A stretch of DNA of 45,537 nucleotides from an uncultured Clostridia bacterium (GTDB lineage: Bacteria; Bacillota; Clostridia; TANB77; CAG-508), in NCBI GenBank assembly GCA_944393485.1, contig CALYAJ010000010.1:1-45537 (forward strand). Reading direction: 5' to 3'. Position 1 is the stretch's first letter. Every line of letters starts with the position of its first letter. Shown piece after piece: positions 24,666 to 33,320 of this stretch. The notes under the pieces are model-generated. The model was given only the letters and a program-made list of their open reading frames with translations. It made no database searches and was not told where the DNA came from. A program made the translations under genes and the position numbers.

Positions 24666-25835
24666 TTACTCTGTATGCAAAGCATCTATTGGATTTAATT
24701 TAGACGCTTTATATGCTGGGAAAATACCAAATACTAAACCGATTATTACACTGGAGAAAAATGCAATTAATGTAATCCATGTCTCTGCAGTAAAATCATA
24801 TCCCATTTGTCCTAAAAGATTTCCAACACTAATACCTAAAATAATACCTATAATTCCACCAATAACACATAATAATAATGCTTCTATCAAAAATTGAACC
24901 AATATATCACTTCTTTTAGCACCTAATGCTTTTCTTATACCTATTTCTTTTGTTCTTTCTGTTACAGAAACTAACATAACATTCATTACACCAATTCCTG
25001 CAACTATCAATGAAATGCTTGCTATTCCTCCTAACATTACAGATAATGAATTATTTACTTCATCCATTGTACTTAACATAGAATCTTGTGAACTAACTGA
25101 AAAATCATCTGTAGTTAATCCTAATGTTGTAGAAATATAATTTTCTATACTTGTAGTAGCATTTTCAATTTGATTTTCATCGTTTACTTTTATATACATA
25201 CTACTTACTGTTGTATCTGCTCCTAAATATTTTGCAGTTGTAAATGGTATTATTACCATTTCATCTACATCATTTCCCATAGAACTTCCTGTAGCTGTTA
25301 AAACTCCTATTACAGTATAATTGTCGCCATCGATTTTTATTTTATTACCCACTGCTGTATCATCTTCAAATAATGTTTCTGCAATATCACTTCCAAGTAA
25401 ACAAACTTTACTATTATTATCAATATCTATTGTTGATAATAATCTTCCATCACTAATTGTTAAATTCATAACATCCATATATTCATTAGTTGTTGCAATT
25501 ATACTTGCTCTTCCAGAAGAATTATCGCCTCTTGTTACAGTTGAACTAACAGTTTTATATGGTGCAGCAGATTCTATATTTTGTAAATTTTTTATTTCAT
25601 CAATCTGATCATAATCCAAACTAGTATCTGTAGAACTAATATTTAATGTTAAGACATCTGCTCCGAGTGATTGTACCTGTGATGTAACCTGGCTACTTGT
25701 TCCTGAACCTATTCCTACTAAAATTATTACAGAGGCTATACCTATAATTAAACCTAGCATCGTTAGAATAGTTCTTAACTTGTTTCCATTAATATTTTTT
25801 ATTGATACTTTTAGTATGTTTAAAAATTTAGTCAC
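24666..25835 (-). CDS. MacB/FtsX-type ABC transporter permease
   Basis: The membrane subunit of a MacB-type exporter: one N-terminal helix (about 20-40), a large extracytoplasmic MacB-PCD domain (about 45-265) and three C-terminal helices (about 270-380) with the typical TERTKEIGIRKALGAKRSDI cytoplasmic loop. I chose GTG 25835 because AAGGAGG lies just upstream; a longer ORF to 25862 overlaps the ATPase without a site. Its start overlaps the end of the ATPase gene. It appears intact, unlike the ATPase it needs. Confidence 0.88.
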   Translation of the reverse strand: MTKFLNILKVSIKNINGNKLRTILTMLGLIIGIASVIILVGIGSGTSSQVTSQVQSLGADVLTLNISSTDTSLDYDQIDEIKNLQNIESAAPYKTVSSTVTRGDNSSGRASIIATTNEYMDVMNLTISDGRLLSTIDIDNNSKVCLLGSDIAETLFEDDTAVGNKIKIDGDNYTVIGVLTATGSSMGNDVDEMVIIPFTTAKYLGADTTVSSMYIKVNDENQIENATTSIENYISTTLGLTTDDFSVSSQDSMLSTMDEVNNSLSVMLGGIASISLIVAGIGVMNVMLVSVTERTKEIGIRKALGAKRSDILVQFLIEALLLCVIGGIIGIILGISVGNLLGQMGYDFTAETWITLIAFFSSVIIGLVFGIFPAYKASKLNPIDALHTE

Positions 25836-26505
25836 TTTTAGCCTCCTTATATAATTTTCCATCTGCTATTTTTACAATTCTTTTTGCTCTTTTTGCTACT
25901 TTTTCATCATGAGTTATCAAAATAATTGTCTGACCTTCTTTATTTAATTCTTCTAATCTATTCATTATTTCAATACTGGTTTTAGAATCTAATGCACCAG
26001 TAGGTTCATCAGCTAAAATAAGTTCTGGATTACATGCAAGTGCTCTAGCTATTGCAACTCTTTGTTGTTGACCACCTGATAATTGTGTAGGTAAATGTTC
26101 TTCTCTCCCTTTTAAACGAATTTATTCTAATAAGACATATACTATTTTTTTTTAATACTCATTTTTATATCCTTTATATATTAAAGGTACTTGTATATTT
26201 TCAAAAGCCTTTAATTTTGTAAGTAAATTAAAATTCTGAAAAATAAAACCAATTTTATTATTTCTTAAATCTGCTAATTTTGACTCGCTTGCATTATTTA
26301 CTTCTATATCTTCTAAAATATATTTTCCACTATCTGGCACATCTAGTAATCCTAAAATATTCATTAAAGTAGATTTGCCTGAGCCAGATGGTCCTATTAT
26401 AGATACAAATTCTCCTTTTTCTACCGAGAAATTAATATTATCCAATGCTTTAATAGTTTCTTCACCCATTTTGAATGTTTTAGTTATATTTTTTAAAGTT
26501 ATCAT
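25828..26505 (-). pseudogene. ABC transporter ATPase (LolD/MacB-type) with two in-frame TAA codons
   Basis: Walker A GPSGSGKST is near residue 38-46, the Q-loop FIFQNFNLL near 90, signature LSGGQQQR, Walker B LILADEPTGALD and the H-loop ITHDEKV, all in one continuous frame. Between the Q-loop and signature the frame contains TAA at 26154 and TAA at 26124, where relatives have Lys/Arg-type residues (the stretch from PLIY to LSGG has the normal length of 35 residues). The 12 codons between them are also less conserved. So the gene is either dead by point mutation, read through, or the sequence is wrong here. No start with a ribosome site follows the stops. Confidence 0.8.
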
Positions 26506-27494
26506 TCTGACATTCCTCCTCTTGGCATGTCTTGAGGCATAGAAGCTCCGCTCATATCTGGCATTTCTCCGCCCATTCCTCTTTCTGGCATTTCTGAACC
26601 ACTTTGTTCTCTATTTCCTCTGCTATTTTCTTCTTCAGCTGAATTTCTAATTTCACTTTGTGTAGTTGTTGTAGTAATTTGTATAATATCATTTTCCTCT
26701 ACTCCAGATGTTATTTGTACATATTCATCATCTGCAATACCAAGTTCAACTTCTACTTCTTCTGTATTACCATTATTTATTATAGTTACATAATTTTTAT
26801 CATCCCTTGTAGTAACAGCATTTATTGGTACTGCAACTACATCATCTGCTTCTTCTAATATTATAGTACTAGAAACAGTCATTCCTATTTTTGCATTTCC
26901 GTCATTTGTAAATGATACTACTGCAGAAAAAGTTGTTCCTCCATTTGAATATGTTCCAACAGAATCTAATTTAGTTATAGTCCCTGTATATGTTTTACTT
27001 TCATCTGCTGATAAAATAATTTCTACTTCTTGACCTTCCTCTACTTCTTGAATTTCATTTTCACTTATAGATAATGTAGTTTGTAAATCCTCTAAACTTT
27101 TGATTTCTACATAATTACTAGATGTACATTTTTCTTCTGCTTCTGGTACTGATGTACTAGAAATTACACAATCATATGGTGCAACTAAATATGTTCCATT
27201 TGTATATTCTAATATATTTTCTCCTTCTTCTACTGTATCATCTTCTTCTACACATAACATTTCAAAATATCTATTTGTATTTAATTCAAGTTGTTCAGTT
27301 TTAGCTGTATCAATTTCTCCAGAAGCAGTTAATTCCTTTTTAATTGTATGTTTTGAAACAATTTCTTCTGTTACAACTGTACTCGTAGATGATGTATTTG
27401 TATTTAATCCTATTTTTCTACCAATAAAAAAAGTTATAGTTGAAAATATTATTATTAGTACTATTACTAACAGTACTTTTTTAAACTTTTTCAT
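26502..27494 (-). CDS. HlyD/MacA-like membrane fusion protein with Met/Gly-rich tail
   Basis: Adaptor of the ABC exporter: one N-terminal membrane helix (about 6-26), barrel-sandwich hybrid domain with the paired strands around EYTNGTYLVAPYDCVI, and beta-barrel domains. The last 60 residues are a flexible Met/Gly/Pro-rich tail (GMGGEMPDMSGASMPQDMP) that may bind a soft metal such as copper or be a linker. AGGAGG precedes the ATG; the stop overlaps the ATPase ATG (TGATAAC). Paralogue of the 23082 protein. Confidence 0.82.
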   Translation of the reverse strand: MKKFKKVLLVIVLIIIFSTITFFIGRKIGLNTNTSSTSTVVTEEIVSKHTIKKELTASGEIDTAKTEQLELNTNRYFEMLCVEEDDTVEEGENILEYTNGTYLVAPYDCVISSTSVPEAEEKCTSSNYVEIKSLEDLQTTLSISENEIQEVEEGQEVEIILSADESKTYTGTITKLDSVGTYSNGGTTFSAVVSFTNDGNAKIGMTVSSTIILEEADDVVAVPINAVTTRDDKNYVTIINNGNTEEVEVELGIADDEYVQITSGVEENDIIQITTTTTQSEIRNSAEEENSRGNREQSGSEMPERGMGGEMPDMSGASMPQDMPRGGMSE

Positions 27495-27509
27495 TTTTTC
27501 CTCCTAAAT

Positions 27510-27728
27510 TTATGATTCTGTTGTATTTGTTTGCATATCTTCATTATTCATTCCTCTTCCTCCAGGAATCATGTTTCCATCTGGTGGCTCTCCCATTTGT
27601 CCTTGAGAATCTCTTCCTCCCATTTTTCCATTATCAGAAGAATTGTTTTGTAATACTAAAAAAATTCCGGTAGCTATTATAGCTCCTATTAAAATTCCTA
27701 TTACTAATGTTAATAATTCCTTTTTCAT
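27510..27728 (-). CDS. Small membrane-anchored protein, 72 aa, Met/Gly-rich
   Basis: Helix at about 7-27, then a soluble Asn/Gly/Met-rich tail (GGRGMNNEDMQ, MGEPPDGNMIPGG) resembling the end of the next gene's product. AGGAGG precedes the ATG. First gene of the exporter operon. The shared Met/Gly-rich tails suggest that both proteins work on the same ligand; the function is unknown. Confidence 0.7.
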   Translation of the reverse strand: MKKELLTLVIGILIGAIIATGIFLVLQNNSSDNGKMGGRDSQGQMGEPPDGNMIPGGRGMNNEDMQTNTTES

Positions 27729-27758
27729 CTCTTACCTCCTATTAAACTTTTCGATATA

Positions 27759-27791
27759 ATTATAAAAAGTTATACTTAAAAAAAACTTAAA
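27759..27791 (-). promoter_or_regulatory. Activator-dependent promoter of the exporter operon (direct repeat ACTTAAA)
   Basis: Minus strand TATAAT (27764-27759) without a good -35. In its place ACTTAAA occurs twice (27774-27780 and 27785-27791, plus strand) 11 bases apart, the pattern bound by OmpR/PhoB-type dimers. Confidence 0.55.
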
Positions 27792-27825
27792 AATATGTGA
27801 ACATTTTGTGAAGCCTAGTTTTATT

Positions 27826-27854
27826 TTGACTTTTTTTGATAAATTTGTTAAAAT
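27826..27854 (+). promoter_or_regulatory. Promoter for the plus-strand 127-aa gene
   Basis: TTGACT (27826-27831), 17 bases, TAAAAT (27849-27854), followed by AAGGAGG before the ATG at 27898. Confidence 0.7.
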
Positions 27855-27897
27855 TTCAGTGAAATACTGTTGAATAAGCACTATTTAAGGAGGTCCT

Positions 27898-28281
27898 ATG
27901 AATAATTTACGGATTAAATTAAAGACAAAACTAGCTGAGCTAAATTTGCTATTTTGTAGCACAACTTTTGGTTATAACATTTTATGTCTATATGATTCAA
28001 TTTTATATTTCTTTGCTTCTGAAGATAAAAAGCAAGAACTAGAAATGCAAGATGCCAAAGATAGATTAATCTGTGAATCTATTTCTAAAATCTTTATCTT
28101 GATGGAAGCTCTTTCAGAATCAGGTAATAATGATATATCAATATTAAAAAGTAGAGTCCTTTGGGATGTAAATGTTAATAAAGTTGAACCAAATATTGCA
28201 CAAATATTAGAAATAGAAAATAGTGATGAACTAATTTTAAAACTTTCTGATATAGCAAATAATTTAGCAGATTTACTATGA
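27898..28281 (+). CDS. Helical soluble protein, 127 aa, unknown function
   Basis: Plus-strand gene with its own promoter, an ideal AAGGAGG site and a bidirectional terminator (28321-28365). Mostly alpha-helical, acidic, with Cys16, Cys19-type Leu/Phe-rich segments (LLFCSTTFGYNILCLYDSILYFF) that look amphipathic rather than a true membrane helix. No recognisable motif. It is divergent from the exporter operon and could respond to the same signals. Confidence 0.7.
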   Translation: MNNLRIKLKTKLAELNLLFCSTTFGYNILCLYDSILYFFASEDKKQELEMQDAKDRLICESISKIFILMEALSESGNNDISILKSRVLWDVNVNKVEPNIAQILEIENSDELILKLSDIANNLADLL

Positions 28282-28320
28282 TAAAAGTTTTTCGTAATAT
28301 GGACGAATTGCTTTGTAAAC

Positions 28321-28365
28321 AAAAAATAAACCTTGAAGCTTAATTTGCCTCAAGGTTTATTTTTT
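28321..28365. terminator. Bidirectional terminator
   Basis: AAAAAATAAACCTTGA (28321-28336) pairs with TCAAGGTTTATTTTTT (28350-28365), between the converging 127-aa gene and the CDF transporter. Confidence 0.85.
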
Positions 28366-29527
28366 ATACATACGATGTTTCTACTTTTATTACTGCATAA
28401 TATTTATTATCTTTTTCATGTATTTTACTTTGAATTGTTTTTCTTATTTCTTCTGAATTATATTCTTTATCTCTTGGAACAACTAAATCAAAAATTAGAT
28501 TAATCCTTTGTCCTCCATCTGTCATTCTAAAATCATGAATAGAAAATTCTGGATTTAATTCTTTTACTACTTTTTCAGTAAACTCTCTCATTCCATTTAT
28601 TTCTTCATTATCTACTACTATTGGATCCATATGTATTGTTGTAATACAATTAAATTTATTATATAAATCTTGTTCCATTTGATCTATAATATCATGTACT
28701 TTACAAATATCTCCATTAGCTGGAACTTCTGCATGAAAAGAAACTATTTTTCTTCCTGGACCATAATCATGAACCATAATATCATGTATTCCAGAAATCA
28801 TATCATATTTTTTAGATTCTTCTTCTATCTCTTTAATAAATTCTGGATCTGGCTTCATTCCTAATAATAAATCTACAGTTTCTTTTATTGCTTTATATCC
28901 TGTAAATAAAATAAATGCAGAAACTATTAAACTTGCATAACCATCTATAGATATTCCAAATACTACAGCTACTAATGCTGATAATAAAACGACTAATGTA
29001 GATATAGAATCTGAGATACTATCATATGCATTTCCTTTTATAGCATTCGAATCTATTATTTTAGCTATTTTTTTATAAAATAAAAATAACCATAATTTTG
29101 TAAGAACTGCAAGAACTAATATTACTATTGTAACACTACTTACTGTTGGAAGCTCTGGATGAATTATTTTATCTATAGAACTTTTCAAAAGTTCAAATCC
29201 TACCATCAAGATAATTATATCAACTATAAATGCTGTAATATATTCCATTCTTCCGTGTCCCCATGGATGATCTTTGTCTATCTTTTTTTGTGACACTTTA
29301 AATCCTATCATTGTTACTACAGAAGAACCTACATCTGTAATATTATTCAAAGCGTCTGAAATAATTGAAATAGATCCAGCAATTACACCTATAATCATTT
29401 TTACAATAGATAATAATATATTAACAATTATTCCTGTTGCACTTGAAAGTATTCCATATTTTCCTCTAGTTTCTGGATTATTTACATCTTTATCTTTAAT
29501 AAATAATTTTATTAATAAATTTGTCAT
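28364..29527 (-). CDS. Cation diffusion facilitator (CDF) transporter
   Basis: A proton-coupled divalent metal exporter with six membrane helices and a cytoplasmic ferredoxin-like C-terminal domain (about 290-387). The TM2 site reads SDALNNITD (D58, N62, D65) and a loop HPWGHGRMEY (87-96) is the His-rich signature; the TM5 site has NAYDSISDS. The DxxxN pattern (rather than DxxxD) is seen in manganese/iron-type CDFs, so Mn or Fe is a likelier substrate than Zn; this is inference. GGAGGG precedes the ATG. Length 387 aa is normal for this longer subgroup. Confidence 0.9.
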   Translation of the reverse strand: MTNLLIKLFIKDKDVNNPETRGKYGILSSATGIIVNILLSIVKMIIGVIAGSISIISDALNNITDVGSSVVTMIGFKVSQKKIDKDHPWGHGRMEYITAFIVDIIILMVGFELLKSSIDKIIHPELPTVSSVTIVILVLAVLTKLWLFLFYKKIAKIIDSNAIKGNAYDSISDSISTLVVLLSALVAVVFGISIDGYASLIVSAFILFTGYKAIKETVDLLLGMKPDPEFIKEIEEESKKYDMISGIHDIMVHDYGPGRKIVSFHAEVPANGDICKVHDIIDQMEQDLYNKFNCITTIHMDPIVVDNEEINGMREFTEKVVKELNPEFSIHDFRMTDGGQRINLIFDLVVPRDKEYNSEEIRKTIQSKIHEKDNKYYAVIKVETSYV

Positions 29528-29615
29528 TTTTTATCCCTCCAAAAAGTCGCTAAATAGTTATACCATATTTTATTTTTTTATACAAGAATATATTATTTTT
29601 TATTATATAAAATTT

Positions 29616-29646
29616 AAAAATCCACGAAATTTACCCGCGGATTTTT
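29616..29646. terminator. Terminator-like hairpin
   Basis: AAAAATCCACG pairs with CGCGGATTTTT with one mismatch, flanked by A/T runs, between the 573-aa gene (3' end at 29764) and the CDF gene. A second, longer inverted repeat (AGCCCACCAT near 29684 and ATGGTGGCT near 29750) lies just upstream. Confidence 0.6.
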
Positions 29647-29763
29647 TAAATTTTATTGTTTTTACCAAATTATAGCCCACCATACGTAATTAATTTGAGG
29701 TCGAAATCTTTGATTTCATATCCATACATATCTGTAAAACTCAAGATTTAAATGGTGGCTTAA

Positions 29764-31485
29764 TTATTGTTCATCATCTGTGCTTCTAAAAGTGCTATTA
29801 TTAATATTTTTAGTAGTTTTTATTCCTTCTAATCTATCTTTTTTCCTGCTAACTCTTTTTACAATAACTGCTTCAAAAGGATTTATTTTTCCTTTAACTA
29901 TTCCTTGCATTATTTCATCCCAATTTTTCTTATGCGGTATTCTTACTGGTCTTCTATGTTCCTCTTTTCTTATATATTTTTTTCTTTTTATATTTTGCAA
30001 ATTAGTAGTATATATGACTCTTTCGCCTTCGTTTATAGGTTTTGGAGCACTGTATTCTTTTTGCAATGGAATATTTTCTAATTTCGTTTTACTTTTTAAT
30101 ACTTTTTCTAACATTTCTATTGGAACTACTACTGATGATGCATCTCCATATGAATATCTTTCCGCACCTTCTCGATTCCTTTTATAAAAGCATTCTAATA
30201 CAGAAAGTTTCAAATCTTGATAAATATATACCGCATAGCCTTCAAATGCTTTTCCTTTTGTTCCTCTATATACTATTGGCGGTTTATCTGATGATTTTAA
30301 AAGACTTTCTCTATATTCTGGTGATCTAAAGTTAATTCTATATTCTCTTAAAGGTTCAGCCTTTTTTAATTGTTCTTTTTCTTTTGATGTAATAATTTCT
30401 TCATCTGTTTTTACCTTTTCAAACAAACCTTTTAAAGTTATATCCCTTTCTTCTACATTTGCTAGAGGATCCTCTTTTAAAGTAAATTTATTTGGTTTTA
30501 TTTTCTTAGCAAGTGTTTTCACATCTTTTGATAAATCTCTTGCAGAATATGGAATATATTTTAATCTTCTATCAGGTGTTGTAGCATCTGCTATTTTACC
30601 TTTAATTTTTATTTTAGAGGTTTGTCCTAGTATATTAGATACATCTACCATTAAATTATAAACCTCTGCTATTGTTTTTACACTATCAGATTTTTGATTT
30701 CTACTTTCTACACTCGTAAAACGATTTACAAATTCTTTAGATCTATAAGCAGCAATCAACATGAATTGCTCTATGTCAATTCTATTTCTATATTTTAAAA
30801 TATCTTCGCTTACATTATGAAATGAAAATTGTTCTAGTTCTACTCTATGCTCTTTAATATATTCGTCTATTTCTTCATCACTTTTGCCAATAAAATATTT
30901 TAAATATGCATTCTGCTCACCTTTTTTATTTATCATTTTTACTAAATCTGTCGGCATAAATTTTTTTAAATCTTCCACTAAAATTAAACTTGTAAGTTCA
31001 GTTAAGAATTTATCATCTTCTATTTGTTTTTCATATTTTTTTAATTTTTGTGGTAATTCTTTATCTCTTTCTCTACCAAAAATATCATATGATTCGAAAT
31101 CTTCTATTTCCATTCTTCCATCAACATTATCTAACAAATATATTCTTACATTTGGATTTTTTCTTACAATATCACTTATTTTTTCTAAACTTTCTTTAAT
31201 CATTGAAATTTGCTCATTATTAGTAAGTAAAGGAGAGCCTTTTGCTAAATTAGCTGTACCATTTATTAGATAAGCCATATAGGCCAAATATTTATTTAAA
31301 TCAATTTTATCTTTGTGTTTATCATAAAAATCTAAAAATTGTTTCCTCGATAAGAAAGCTGTATTATACTCAACACTTGCAATATCTGATAAGCTATCAG
31401 TTCCAATACTTATTGTGTCAAATATTTCTACAGCAAATCTATCATTTGGAAAAATATCAATTAAATTTTCTATTCTTAGTTTCAT
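29764..31485 (-). CDS. Large protein, 573 aa, unknown function
   Basis: No signal peptide or membrane helix. Residues 1-300 are mostly helical with repeated acidic-basic stretches; the middle (about 290-390) is Lys-rich; the last 200 residues have strands and the segment VYRGTKGKAFEGYAVYIYQDLKLSVLECFYKRNREG that looks like a small alpha/beta module. The end is strongly basic (RKEEHRRPVRIPHKKNW, VIVKRVSRKKDR), suggesting nucleic-acid contact. I chose ATG 31485 because AGGAGG precedes it; an ORF to 31509 is also possible. It stands alone. I do not recognise a family, and its length makes chance unlikely. Confidence 0.8.
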   Translation of the reverse strand: MKLRIENLIDIFPNDRFAVEIFDTISIGTDSLSDIASVEYNTAFLSRKQFLDFYDKHKDKIDLNKYLAYMAYLINGTANLAKGSPLLTNNEQISMIKESLEKISDIVRKNPNVRIYLLDNVDGRMEIEDFESYDIFGRERDKELPQKLKKYEKQIEDDKFLTELTSLILVEDLKKFMPTDLVKMINKKGEQNAYLKYFIGKSDEEIDEYIKEHRVELEQFSFHNVSEDILKYRNRIDIEQFMLIAAYRSKEFVNRFTSVESRNQKSDSVKTIAEVYNLMVDVSNILGQTSKIKIKGKIADATTPDRRLKYIPYSARDLSKDVKTLAKKIKPNKFTLKEDPLANVEERDITLKGLFEKVKTDEEIITSKEKEQLKKAEPLREYRINFRSPEYRESLLKSSDKPPIVYRGTKGKAFEGYAVYIYQDLKLSVLECFYKRNREGAERYSYGDASSVVVPIEMLEKVLKSKTKLENIPLQKEYSAPKPINEGERVIYTTNLQNIKRKKYIRKEEHRRPVRIPHKKNWDEIMQGIVKGKINPFEAVIVKRVSRKKDRLEGIKTTKNINNSTFRSTDDEQ

Positions 31486-31589
31486 ATTTCCTCCTTGTAT
31501 AATGAACATATAGTCCAGAATTATTTCATTTTCACTATAGTTTATTTTAACATATTTGTTATTTTTTGTCTATTTTATGTAAATTTATT

Positions 31590-31955
31590 GTCTTTTAATC
31601 TGAATTTTTTATGATTAATCTTTAATTCTATTTTTTCTTTATTATTCCAAGTATCTTTAATAGCTAATCCTGAAAATAATTTTGAAGCAACTATAATAAC
31701 CTTTTCAATGACATTTTCTTAAAATTATTTTCTTTTTTATATGTACAACAAGGTTAGGCTACCTATGTTTGCCCGAGCAAAGCGAGTGGCATATGCTATG
31801 CATATAGCCCTCTCTAACAAAATTAAAAATTTTTAAGAGTGGCATATATTTCGCAATTACTACAAAGATTTGCTTGGCGAAATGCCTTTCTTATTCTTCT
31901 AATTTATCTTCATCATTATATTTAAACTTAATGAATCTCATTTTGCAATGTTTCA
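31590..31955 (-). other. Gene remnant possibly split by a small element
   Basis: This 470-base gap holds no full gene. At 31947-31895 a short frame MRFIKFKYNDEDKLEE ends in TAA; at about 31719-31590 an open frame ENVIEKVIIVASKLFSGLAI... looks coding but lacks a start. Between them lies about 165 bases with several stems (GCGAAAT/ATTTCGC, GGCATATGC.., CTCGCTTTGCTCGGG). TAAGAAA flanks the insert on both sides, like a 7-base target duplication. No transposase or clear inverted ends. Confidence 0.35.
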
Positions 31956-31958
31956 TTT

Positions 31959-32822
31959 CTATACTTCGATGTAACTTTCTATTTTTCTTATACATTTTCT
32001 AAACCATTCAAAAATTGCTATAATTAATATAGCACCTAAAACATAAGCATATCTTAATATTATTGCACCTACTTCACCAAAGCTTTGTATAACAAAACTC
32101 ATTCCAAGAATTGTACCAATAGCCTTTTTTAAATACTGATTTTCTATTGTAAACAACGCTGTAAAAGCAACAACCATGAATATTAATAGTGCATTTGTAG
32201 GTATCCAATTAAATATTAATGTAAAAACTCCAATTCCTATTGTAGTTCCACCTATTTGTGCCATTAATTTATTTTGTTGTTTTTGATAATCTAATTCTAA
32301 ACAACTATATGTAATAAGTGGTAACCAGTAACTTCTAATATTTCTGTCTGGTACCATGTCCATAATAAAACAAGTAATCCATAATATGAGTGATACTCTT
32401 ACTGCAAATCTTGTTCTGGATGCTTTTATATTAAATTCTTTTCTGAAATTTTTGATATTATAAATTATTAAATTTCCATCACATAATAATTTTGAATCAA
32501 ATTTTTTATTTCTGTTATATATTTTCATATATACATAACCTACAAATAATGCAAATATTACAGCTAGTACTCTTAAAGGTATTTCGCTAATTGTAATTGG
32601 ATAACTTTGTAACATTATATATTCATATCCATATATAAAATAATTTGATGTTGCTATTTTAGACGTAGTTAAAAATATTATAAAAAATGGTATTAATAAA
32701 TTTAAAATAATTGATGTGTACAAGTTTAAGCTTGCGAAACTTGCCAAAATTGAAATTATAATTAAAACTAAAGACATTTTTAAATAGGATTTCAAACTCG
32801 CAATTTGATTTACTTTAAACAT
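31959..32822 (-). CDS. FUSC/ArAE-like membrane protein, C-terminal-type half
   Basis: About eight membrane helices in 287 aa. The segment RTRFAVRVSLILWI...YWLPLITYSCLELDYQKQQNKLMAQIGGTTIGIGVF matches the FUSC_2 pattern of fusaric-acid-resistance and aromatic-acid exporters (conserved YWxPL...GTxxG). Full-length FUSC proteins are over 600 aa with a cytoplasmic domain; here only one membrane bundle is present, and the upstream small gene may complement it. Start ATG overlaps the previous stop by 8 bases (coupled). Confidence 0.7.
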   Translation of the reverse strand: MFKVNQIASLKSYLKMSLVLIIISILASFASLNLYTSIILNLLIPFFIIFLTTSKIATSNYFIYGYEYIMLQSYPITISEIPLRVLAVIFALFVGYVYMKIYNRNKKFDSKLLCDGNLIIYNIKNFRKEFNIKASRTRFAVRVSLILWITCFIMDMVPDRNIRSYWLPLITYSCLELDYQKQQNKLMAQIGGTTIGIGVFTLIFNWIPTNALLIFMVVAFTALFTIENQYLKKAIGTILGMSFVIQSFGEVGAIILRYAYVLGAILIIAIFEWFRKCIRKIESYIEV

Positions 32823-33126
32823 ACAAATGAAGACCTAAAATAATTAATAAAAACAATAGACTTAGTAAAATCCCATAAAATCCTAAAGTTACTCCGAGAA
32901 TAATAGCTAAAATTATATACATTATACACATTCTCTTAATTAACATATCAGTTATTTTGTTAATCTGATCATTAACATCTTTTTTGGTCTCAAAAAGCTT
33001 GTCTTGAAAGTCAATTTCAGAGAGTTTATTTACTATAATCTCACTATTTTCCCGAACTGCTTCAATTGCTCCTTTCTTTTCAGAGTATAAAATGACTCCA
33101 TTTTTTGTTGGAAAATTTTTCAGCAT
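32815..33126 (-). CDS. Small protein, 103 aa, with a C-terminal helical hairpin
   Basis: Residues 1-65 are soluble and helical (SEKKGAIEAVRENSEIIVNKLSEID); 68-102 form one or two membrane helices. It could be a subunit or regulator of the FUSC-like protein, with which it overlaps by 8 bases. GGGAG precedes the ATG. Promoter at 33165-33193. Family not recognised. Confidence 0.7.
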   Translation of the reverse strand: MLKNFPTKNGVILYSEKKGAIEAVRENSEIIVNKLSEIDFQDKLFETKKDVNDQINKITDMLIKRMCIMYIILAIILGVTLGFYGILLSLLFLLIILGLHLYV

Positions 33127-33164
33127 AATTATATTCTCCCTTCACTTGTTATAATACTATTAGC

Positions 33165-33193
33165 ATTATAGCATTTTATGTTTCCTTTGTCTA
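33165..33193 (-). promoter_or_regulatory. Promoter of the FUSC-like pair
   Basis: Minus strand TAGACA (33193-33188), 17 bases, TATAAT (33170-33165). Confidence 0.7.
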
Positions 33194-33263
33194 ATTTACA
33201 TACTAAATTGTAAGTATCTAATTGAAGGATTAATCTGGTGATGAAAACTCAGAGTTTCATATA

Positions 33264-33307
33264 TAACAACAAACGCCTAATCTTTTTAGATTAGACGTTT
33301 GTTGTTA
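33264..33307. terminator. Terminator of the zinc-ribbon gene
   Basis: AACAACAAACGCCTAATCT pairs with AGATTAGACGTTTGTTGTT around a 4-base loop with one G-T wobble; a 20-bp stem. It overlaps no gene. Confidence 0.8.
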
Positions 33308-33320
33308 CTATTACCAACTC

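Noticed and set aside
23869..26154. TAA read as a sense codon
   Set aside because: Most genes in the window end normally at TAA immediately before the next ribosome site; the three internal TAA codons are confined to one operon.
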